DNA of 64,000 bases, taken from contig NZ_QHLJ01000002.1 of assembly GCF_006864365.1 (NCBI RefSeq), forward strand, positions 124,001-188,000, read 5' to 3'. Shown piece after piece: positions 58,974 through 64,000 of the stretch. This DNA comes from Campylobacter sp. MIT 99-7217. Its GTDB lineage: Bacteria; Campylobacterota; Campylobacteria; Campylobacterales; Campylobacteraceae. Under the pieces are notes generated by a model that was given only the letters and a program-made list of their open reading frames with translations, was not told where the DNA came from and searched no databases. Made by a program: the position numbers and the translations under genes. Position 1 is the first letter of the stretch, and every line of letters begins with the position of its first letter.

Positions 58974-59976
58974 CGATAAGCTCATCTGCTTGATAATCTT
59001 TGCTTGCGATTTTACCTAAAAACTCATCATAACGCATAGCACAAATGCCATTTGCCGGTCTTTTTGTCGTAAGATTTTGTTCGCTAAATTTTTCGCCTTT
59101 TTTGATTGCACAGCTTGCAACGAGGCTTTTTCTAGCGATTTTAAGATTTTCTTTCTCACTAGGGCTTAATTCTTTTAAGCCACTTCCAAGAGCAAGCTCA
59201 GCTTGCCTGATAGCTTGTATCATCGCCTTTAACTCGCTTGGCTCTAAGCTTGCTTTGTGATCTGGTCCGCTCATCGTTTTATCTAAGGTAAAATGCTTTT
59301 CAATGATCTTTGCACCCAAAGTTACTGCCATGATAGGACAAGTAATGCCTAGGGTATGATCTGAATAGCCTATATCATGGCTTTTAAACTCATTTTGTAA
59401 GGTTAAAATCGCTTTTAAATTTGCATCTTCAAAAGGCGTTGGATAGGCTGTATTAGCGTGCAAAATGCTGATATTTTCTTTTTTTGTGCCATTTTGAATC
59501 AAAACATTTAAAGCCCAAGAAATTTCTTGCAACCGGCTCATTCCTGTGCTTAAAATCACTTTTTTATCAAGCTTTGCTATGGCTTTTAGGTAGGGTAAAT
59601 TTGTGATTTCGCCACTTGGAATTTTAAAAATTTCAAGCCCAAGTTCATCTAAAAGTCTTATACTTGGCAGATCAAAAGCGGTAGAAAGAAAGTTGATATT
59701 AAAATCCTTGCAATGCTTGATAAGCTCTTCGTGATCGGCTCTTGAAAGCTCAAGCTTTTTGATCATTTCAAGCTGCGTTTCATTTTTATCTTCGGCATTT
59801 TCTACTTGATACTGCGCTTTTGGGGCATTTTTACTAATACACTCATTCGCTACAAAGCTTTGAAATTTAACATAATCAGCCCCAGCCTCGCTAGCCTTTT
59901 CAATAAGCTTTTTAGCTAAGCTTAAATCCCCATTGTGATTAACACCAGCCTCAGCGATAATTAAAGTTTTTTGCAT
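58966..59976 (-). CDS. legI: Legionaminic acid synthase LegI (NeuB-like)
   Basis: Condenses 2,4-diacetamido-2,4,6-trideoxymannose with PEP to legionaminic acid. The 336-residue protein has the NeuB barrel (IIAEAGVNHNGDLSLAKKLI, ADYVKFQSF, KIPSGEITNLPYL, LSTGMS, GYSDHTLGI, IEKHFTLDKTMSGPDH) and a C-terminal antifreeze-like SAF domain (KSLVASCAIKKGEKF to the end). The lead position of the legI-legG-ptmE-ptmF-legF-ptmA-maf string, with a promoter just upstream. Confidence 0.94.
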   Translation of the reverse strand: MQKTLIIAEAGVNHNGDLSLAKKLIEKASEAGADYVKFQSFVANECISKNAPKAQYQVENAEDKNETQLEMIKKLELSRADHEELIKHCKDFNINFLSTAFDLPSIRLLDELGLEIFKIPSGEITNLPYLKAIAKLDKKVILSTGMSRLQEISWALNVLIQNGTKKENISILHANTAYPTPFEDANLKAILTLQNEFKSHDIGYSDHTLGITCPIMAVTLGAKIIEKHFTLDKTMSGPDHKASLEPSELKAMIQAIRQAELALGSGLKELSPSEKENLKIARKSLVASCAIKKGEKFSEQNLTTKRPANGICAMRYDEFLGKIASKDYQADELIDE

Positions 59977-60001
59977 TTAATCTACCTTATTTTCTTGCTT
60001 T

Positions 60002-60007
60002 ATTATA
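60002..60007 (-). promoter_or_regulatory. Probable -10 box for the legI operon
   Basis: TATAAT on the minus strand, 26 bases before the legI ATG, in the 60-base gap after ptmG, with an AAGGT ribosome-binding site in between. It would let the legI-to-maf operon be transcribed irrespective of the phase state of ptmG. Confidence 0.55.
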
Positions 60008-60036
60008 GCAAAAGGCGTTCCAATCTCAACTTTGTT

Positions 60037-61151
60037 TTATTTTAGCTCATTTTTTAGCTTAAACTCACCAAATTCATTTTTGTAAAAAAGCTCTTTATTG
60101 TAATGTTTTTCAACAATTTTCCAAAATTGATCACGGCTAAGTCCTGTGAAGTTGCAAAAATCCTCCACGCATTTGTTATCAAGATTATGATCTCTTTGTT
60201 TAACAATTTTTATAGCATCGTTTCTACTTAAAAGTCCATACCGAATAAAACGAGCAGCATAATCACTCGCCATAGCATGCCCAAATTTAGGATATTTTAA
60301 CCAAGCATGAACAATATAGCCTATAGTATCAATTTGATCAAAGTTTTCAGCACAATGGCTTCTGTCCCATTCTCCTTGTAAATCGATAAAACCCCTGCTT
60401 TTGGCAAAGATATAATTACTATAAGAATTCCATTTAATAAAATAACTCAAATAAATTGGCTCAAGTTTGTTTAAATCATCTTTATTAGGATTAAAAAAGA
60501 GTTGCAAATCTTGCTCGCTCGTTTCCTCGTCGATAAATTCTTGTATATCAAGATCGCTTGCTACTCCGTTTAAGAAAATATCTTTGGCACTTGGAGTTTC
60601 TCTGGAGTCAATGCCCCCCCCCCATACTCAAAACCAACATTTTCGCCATAAACAAGCAAAGGAGTGTTAAATTTCAAAGCCATAGCAAAAGGATAGCTAT
60701 AAATCAGCCTATCGATGAACCAAGTAGGTTTGCCGTATTTTTCAAAGGTTTTTAGCATGATCTTTTTTTGGGTTTTGATATCTGGTTTTAAGCTGATGAT
60801 ATGACATTTAAAGGTTTCGCTTAAATTTTTTAGATTTTTCTTACCCGCTTCAGTCATGGTAAAATTATCCTCCACACTAAAAAGCACAGGATTCATTCCA
60901 AGCTTTTCTTTCATAACATGCACCTTAAAATGCGAATCCTTACCCCCACTTACCGCTATAGCACAGTCATACTCAAATTTACCATTTCTATGCCTATGCT
61001 TATCACAAAGTGCTTCAAGCTCTTTAAGTCTGTCTTGATAATCAATTTGTTCTTTTTGTGCATGATTATTGCAAGCTGAGCAAACACCATTTTCATCAAA
61101 ACTAATGCCCGGTCTAGTATCTGGTATAACGCACTTTTTGCAGTATTTCAC
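60037..61151 (-). CDS. ptmG: PtmG (PseA-like N-acetyl-sugar amidotransferase), out of frame here (G10)
   Basis: Full gene would give about 371 residues. It starts GTG at 61151 (AAGGAAGG upstream): MKYCKKCVIPDTRPG with zinc-type cysteines (CKKC, CSACNNH) and the PP-loop-like ATP motif IAVSGGKDSHFKVHV. A run of ten G on the coding strand (plus 60614-60623) shifts the frame after VGFEY, giving a 193-residue product ending at 60570. The true frame continues as IDSRETPSAKDIFLNG through 60037; 11 (or 8) Gs restore it. PseA/PtmG proteins are linked to acetamidino forms of nonulosonic acids on flagellin. Confidence 0.9.
60614..60623 (-). repeat. Poly-C (coding-strand poly-G) contingency tract, 10
   Basis: Ten consecutive C on the plus strand inside ptmG. 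The intact frame needs 11 (or 8), so this register is OFF. Slippage is expected to switch the modification of legionaminic acid. Confidence 0.97.
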
Positions 61152-61194
61152 GACCTTCCTTTTAAGATAGACTTATCAATAATTTTAAGGGGTA

Positions 61195-61216
61195 ATTATA
61201 TCAAAAAAAAAAAAAA
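61195..61216 (-). promoter_or_regulatory. ptmG promoter: -10 box directly behind a 14-T run
   Basis: On the minus strand, TATAAT (61200-61195) is preceded by GA and a run of 14 T (61216-61203), which occupies the spacer between any -35 region and the -10. The -10 lies 43 bases before the ptmG GTG. Homopolymer length changes at this place would alter promoter geometry. Confidence 0.5.
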
Positions 61217-61255
61217 CAAAAATCAACCATTCCTAAAATAAACCAAAAAGCGAGG

Positions 61256-62137
61256 CTAAAAATGATTCATAAATTTATCATTAAGCTTTACTTCGCCTTT
61301 AAATTTCAAAACCTTTAAAGCTCCATCTTTTGTTTTTACAATAAAACTTTTATCATCTTTTTGCACGATAGCCCCCGTTTTAGAATTTTTAAAATCATCT
61401 TGAATAATCTTACTTTTAAAAAGCTTAATTTCTTTATCTTTGATAAAAGCACTTGCTCCTAAATTTGGAGCGTTTAAAGCACGGATAAAATTAAAAATTT
61501 CTCTCGTGCTTAAAGACCAATCTATAAATTCATCACCTTTTTTTCGTCTTGGACAATAAAACCCACCTTCTATTTGCTTAAAAGCCTTTACTTCGCCCTT
61601 TAAAAATAAAAGCAAGGCTTTGAAAAGCAAATTCGCACATTCTTTATATGCTAGTTTTAAAAGCGTGGTATAATCATCTTTATCGCTGATAGGATAGCTT
61701 TTTTGCAAGATGATATCGCCTGTGTCAATGCCACTATCTACAAAATGAACGCTAATGCCAAATTCTTTTTCATCATTGATCAAAACCCAATTTAAAATAT
61801 TTCTACCACGATAAAAGGGAAGTTTTCCAGCGTGGCAATTAATGATTTTGCGAGGATAAAGTTTTAAAAGCTCGGTTTTAAAAATTTGATCAAAGCTCAT
61901 TGATACAAGCAAATCAGGACTAAAACTTTGAATTTTTTGAATAAAGGCTGAAGAATTAATATCAACTTTGAAAAAGCAAGGGATATTTTCGTTTTCGGCA
62001 AGTTTTTCAAGCTTTTTGTCTCTTTCGTTTCTTAAAACAACAAAGGCAATTTGAATGTGTGGATTTTGTATAATTTTTAAAAAGCAGTTTTGCGCCCAAA
62101 TGCCATCGCCAAAATACCCTATAACAAGCCTTTTCAT
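61256..62137 (-). CDS. Sugar N-formyltransferase (Fmt-like)
   Basis: A 293-residue protein of the formyltransferase fold, which transfers a formyl group from N10-formyl-THF to an amine. The catalytic triad is visible: N100 and H102 in INCHAGKLPFYRGRN, and D138 in VDSGIDTGDI. A C-terminal domain of about 100 residues follows. It is not the housekeeping methionyl-tRNA enzyme by context: it sits between ptmG and a NeuD-type acetyltransferase in the legionaminic locus, so a 4-amino sugar or nonulosonic acid is the likely acceptor (inferred). Confidence 0.85.
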   Translation of the reverse strand: MKRLVIGYFGDGIWAQNCFLKIIQNPHIQIAFVVLRNERDKKLEKLAENENIPCFFKVDINSSAFIQKIQSFSPDLLVSMSFDQIFKTELLKLYPRKIINCHAGKLPFYRGRNILNWVLINDEKEFGISVHFVDSGIDTGDIILQKSYPISDKDDYTTLLKLAYKECANLLFKALLLFLKGEVKAFKQIEGGFYCPRRKKGDEFIDWSLSTREIFNFIRALNAPNLGASAFIKDKEIKLFKSKIIQDDFKNSKTGAIVQKDDKSFIVKTKDGALKVLKFKGEVKLNDKFMNHF

Positions 62138-62179
62138 GCACTCCTCCTAAGAGGAGTTGTAAGGTAAGGAGCTAAAAGG

Positions 62180-62773
62180 TCAATCCCCCCCCCCCATAGA
62201 AGAGGATAAATTATTATAAAAAATGCTATTTTTTTCTAGAATTTGTCCGTGTTTTAAATGGGTATTTGAGCCTAAAAAGCTTTTTTCTTTGACGATACAA
62301 TTTCCATTCACCACAGCTGCTGTGGATATATGACAAAAATCCTCCACCACCGCATCGTGTTCGATCAAGCTTTTTGTGTTTAAAATGCAAGCTTTGCCTA
62401 CCTTTGCTCCGGCATTTACTAAAACTTGGTGCATGATAATGCTTGCTTCTTTGTCAATGCTTGCATGAGCAGATACATGAGCAAGCGGGGAAATGATCGT
62501 TGGTAAAGCAAAACCTATGCTTTTAAGTTTTTCATAAATTTGCACCCTTAAATTTGCATTTTTGATCTGTCCTATAGCAATGAGAGCAAATTTATACTGC
62601 TTAAAAAGGCTTTTTAAATCCTCATCACAGCCTAAAATGGGATATTTAAAGCCTTGTTCTAAAGGATTATTACTCACAAAACCTACGATTTGAAATTTAC
62701 CCTCAAGCTCGATCACATCAACGCAAGATCTTGCATGCCCACCAGCTCCTATGAGTAAGATTTTTTCTTTCAT
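62180..62773 (-). CDS. NeuD/PglD-type sugar O/N-acetyltransferase with 3' poly-G
   Basis: A 197-residue protein: Rossmann-like N-terminus (KILLIGAGGHARSCVDVIEL) and a left-handed beta-helix with the active-site region LIEHDAVVEDFCHISTAAVV (catalytic His likely in IEHD). It is a paralogue of PglD and a candidate LegH that acetylates the 4-amino legionaminic precursor. The gene ends inside an 11-G tract (MGGGD then stop at 62180). With 10 Gs the frame would run on for about 15 more residues and stop on the start codon of the formyltransferase, so the tract can alter the C-terminus and coupling. Confidence 0.85.
   Translation of the reverse strand: MKEKILLIGAGGHARSCVDVIELEGKFQIVGFVSNNPLEQGFKYPILGCDEDLKSLFKQYKFALIAIGQIKNANLRVQIYEKLKSIGFALPTIISPLAHVSAHASIDKEASIIMHQVLVNAGAKVGKACILNTKSLIEHDAVVEDFCHISTAAVVNGNCIVKEKSFLGSNTHLKHGQILEKNSIFYNNLSSSMGGGD
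62185..62195 (-). repeat. Poly-C (coding-strand poly-G) tract, 11, at the acetyltransferase 3' end
   Basis: Eleven consecutive C on the plus strand. Unlike the other two tracts it affects only the last residues of the gene: 11 gives GGGD, 12 gives GGGGLTF, 10 gives a longer tail that reaches the next start codon. Confidence 0.95.
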
Positions 62774-63153
62774 TGTCCATCTTTTTGTAAAAATTGTTTT
62801 AAAACTTTGCGTAAGTCTTGTTTTGTTAAAGAATCTTCAGCTACCTTTACAACCACATCTTCCATATATTGTGCAAAATTTTCTACATTTTTTCCATTAA
62901 GATCTAAAAAATGCATTGCTAAAAATATACTTGTCCTTTTATTGGCATCGTTAAAAGGGTGAAATTTTATACAAGAAAATATTAAATGAGTAAGCTTATC
63001 TATAAATTCAGGATAAAAATCATCATTTTTTATCTGTTCCAAAGCTGAACCCAAATATCCTATGTTAGTCTTATTGTATCCGCTTAAACCTTGCATCTTG
63101 TCTATGATAATATCATGAATCTTTATAGCCTCATCAATGTTGATATATTTCAT
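62770..63153 (-). CDS. doc: Doc/Fic-family toxin (death-on-curing type)
   Basis: A 127-residue Fic-fold protein. The catalytic motif HPFNDANKRT (65-74) matches the Doc form (HxFxxANKRT) rather than the AMPylating HPFxxGNGR form; Doc phosphorylates and inactivates EF-Tu. The N-terminus INIDEAIKIHDIIIDKMQGLSG is also Doc-like. A 44-aa frame overlaps its start (ATGA), fitting an antitoxin-toxin pair. It overlaps the acetyltransferase start by 4 bases, so it is wedged into the legionaminic locus. Confidence 0.88.
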   Translation of the reverse strand: MKYINIDEAIKIHDIIIDKMQGLSGYNKTNIGYLGSALEQIKNDDFYPEFIDKLTHLIFSCIKFHPFNDANKRTSIFLAMHFLDLNGKNVENFAQYMEDVVVKVAEDSLTKQDLRKVLKQFLQKDGQ

Positions 63154-63284
63154 TTATCCTTGAGCCTTTTAAATACTTCCATAACTTCTTTTTTTTCAAG
63201 CTCTTGTTGCATTTTCTGCATTGTTTTTTGAACTGCTTTTCTTTCCTCTAAATATTTTTTATCCGTTTTGGCTTCTTTTTGCAT
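63150..63284 (-). CDS. 44-aa partner of the Doc-type toxin (putative antitoxin)
   Basis: A short, highly charged helical protein (begins MQKEAKTDKKYLEERKAV, ends VFKRLKDK). Its stop overlaps the toxin ATG (63153-63150), so the pair is translationally coupled. It lies just after the legC stop. I do not recognise it as Phd; its length and lysine/glutamate content suit a disordered antitoxin tail that plugs a Fic active site, but this is inference from position. Confidence 0.6.
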   Translation of the reverse strand: MQKEAKTDKKYLEERKAVQKTMQKMQQELEKKEVMEVFKRLKDK

Positions 63285-63294
63285 TTTAAATCCC

Positions 63295-64000
63295 TTAAAT
63301 TTTACGAATTCTAACACTGCTTGGTAAATTTACAATGCGTCTTTCAAGTCTTTGTGTATTGATAAGCTCATCTTTGAAGCAGTTTTCAAAGGGTTTTAAT
63401 GAGGGCAAGCTTTTCCATGCTCCACGCACAAAAATATTATTTCCAAGGCATTCTTTTATAAAATTCTCTCTTGCTTGCTCATCTTTTAAAAGCACAGCAT
63501 TAAGCCAAAAATTACTCCTTGTTTCAGGCATTTCATCAATAAATTTAAAATTTTCACTCCCCTTAAAAAAGTCCTTATAAAGCCCTGCAAGCTCTCTTTT
63601 ATCCTTTAAAAAAAGCTCTAAATTTTCAAGCTGAGCGACCAAAATAGCTGCATTGACATTGCACAAGCGGTAGTTATAGCCTACTTCATCATGGATATAC
63701 TCGTAAGGGTGAGGGATTTTTGCTGTGGTGCTTAGATGTCTTGCTTTTTTGGCTAAGCTCTCATCATCGCTTAAGATCACACCCCCGCAACCTCCGGTAA
63801 TGGTCTTGTTTCCATTAAAGCTTAAAATTCCACATTTTCCAAAGCTTCCAAGTGCTTTTTCCTTGTAAAAGCTCCCCAAGGCTTCGGCTGCATCTTCGAT
63901 TAAAATGATAAAATTTTCCTCACAAAGTGCTTTTAACTCCTCTATCTTAGCGCCCAGTCCAAAGGTATGCATAGGCACGCAAGCTTTGATTTGCTTGTGT
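63295..64000 (-). CDS. legC: UDP-4-amino-sugar aminotransferase LegC, C-terminal part (5' end outside window)
   Basis: PLP-dependent DegT/DnrJ/EryC1-family aminotransferase. The frame is open to the window edge (HKQIKAC, then VPMHTFGLGAKI), so the N-terminus lies beyond 64000. The PLP lysine is in ILSFNGNKTITGGCGG and [20 protein letters not shown] is the cofactor region. LegC aminates the 4-keto sugar for legionaminic acid; its position next to the NeuD-type acetyltransferase matches. PglE (30970-32130) is a paralogue. Assignment over PseC rests on the surrounding leg genes. Confidence 0.85.
   Translation of the reverse strand, partial: HKQIKACVPMHTFGLGAKIEELKALCEENFIILIEDAAEALGSFYKEKALGSFGKCGILSFNGNKTITGGCGGVILSDDESLAKKARHLSTTAKIPHPYEYIHDEVGYNYRLCNVNAAILVAQLENLELFLKDKRELAGLYKDFFKGSENFKFIDEMPETRSNFWLNAVLLKDEQARENFIKECLGNNIFVRGAWKSLPSLKPFENCFKDELINTQRLERRIVNLPSSVRIRKI

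Noticed and set aside
62770-63153. AMPylating Fic enzyme
   Set aside because: The motif ends in DANKRT and not GNGR, which matches Doc-type kinases instead.

Overview
The window (AT-rich, about one third GC) reads as chromosome of a Campylobacter from the thermotolerant jejuni/coli/upsaliensis/helveticus/lari group. The evidence is an N-glycosylation (pgl) locus with a WWDYG-type PglB, the fibronectin-binding lipoprotein FlpA, a legionaminic acid (ptm/leg) flagellin-glycosylation locus with Maf proteins, the gene strings rluD-like/flpA/trmB/ftsEX/pyrH/rpoZ/spoT/tyrS/amiA/mnmC and kdsA/ribH/nusB/pyrF, and long poly-G/C contingency tracts. I cannot name the species from sequence alone.

Layout. 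(1) 1-3351: 3' half of pglB, then pglA, pglC and pglD on the plus strand. (2) 3352-6050: an accessory island with a SPPY-type DNA methyltransferase, a probable TdeIII-like restriction endonuclease and a 235-bp duplicated fragment of that endonuclease, ending against a tRNA with anticodon CAT. (3) 6186-22567: rodA on the minus strand, then a plus-strand housekeeping run: pseudouridine synthase, flpA, trmB, ftsE, ftsX, an EnvC-like degenerate LytM protein, pyrH, rpoZ, spoT, tyrS, a nitronate monooxygenase-like protein, amiA and mnmC. (4) 22564-32130: a mostly minus-strand block (marC-like, msrB, pssA, a psd-like gene, ftsH, prmA, cheY, pglF, pglE). pglE/pglF therefore lie about 26 kb from pglBACD in opposite orientation, and pglG is absent between cheY and pglF. 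(5) 32131-35237: accessory or decaying DNA with a gene-free stretch rich in inverted repeats, a broken GmrSD-type DUF262/DUF1524 gene, and a two-gene unit made of a Panacea (DUF4065) protein and an unknown 85-aa protein. (6) 35344-39752: a 5-oxoproline operon (pxpA, NRAMP-like carrier, pxpB, pxpC, YcsI-type DUF1445). (7) 39991-44554: DMT permease, kdsA, ribH, nusB, pyrF and a family 8 glycosyltransferase switched off by an 11-G tract. (8) 44564-50496: two tiny membrane proteins, an RND/MMPL exporter with mlaC and mlaA, a phosphoribosyltransferase and a purine permease. (9) 50584-64000: two Maf paralogues, ptmA, legF, ptmF, ptmE, legG, legI, ptmG, a sugar N-formyltransferase, a NeuD-type acetyltransferase, a Doc-type toxin with a small partner, and the 3' part of legC.

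How it works together. The pgl genes make UDP-diNAcBac (pglF, pglE, pglD), start the lipid-linked glycan (pglC, pglA) and transfer it to protein (pglB). The ptm/leg genes make GDP-linked precursors, legionaminic acid and CMP-legionaminic acid for flagellin, with Maf proteins as the probable transferases. Three homopolymeric G/C tracts sit in surface-glycan genes, and two of them (the GT8 gene and ptmG) leave their gene out of frame in this read, so the surface glycome is expected to switch. The best leads for something under-described are the Panacea/85-aa pair, the Doc-type cassette and formyltransferase inside the legionaminic locus, the NRAMP-like protein without metal-binding motifs, the Psd-like protein without the self-cleavage serine, and a T14 run inside the ptmG promoter.
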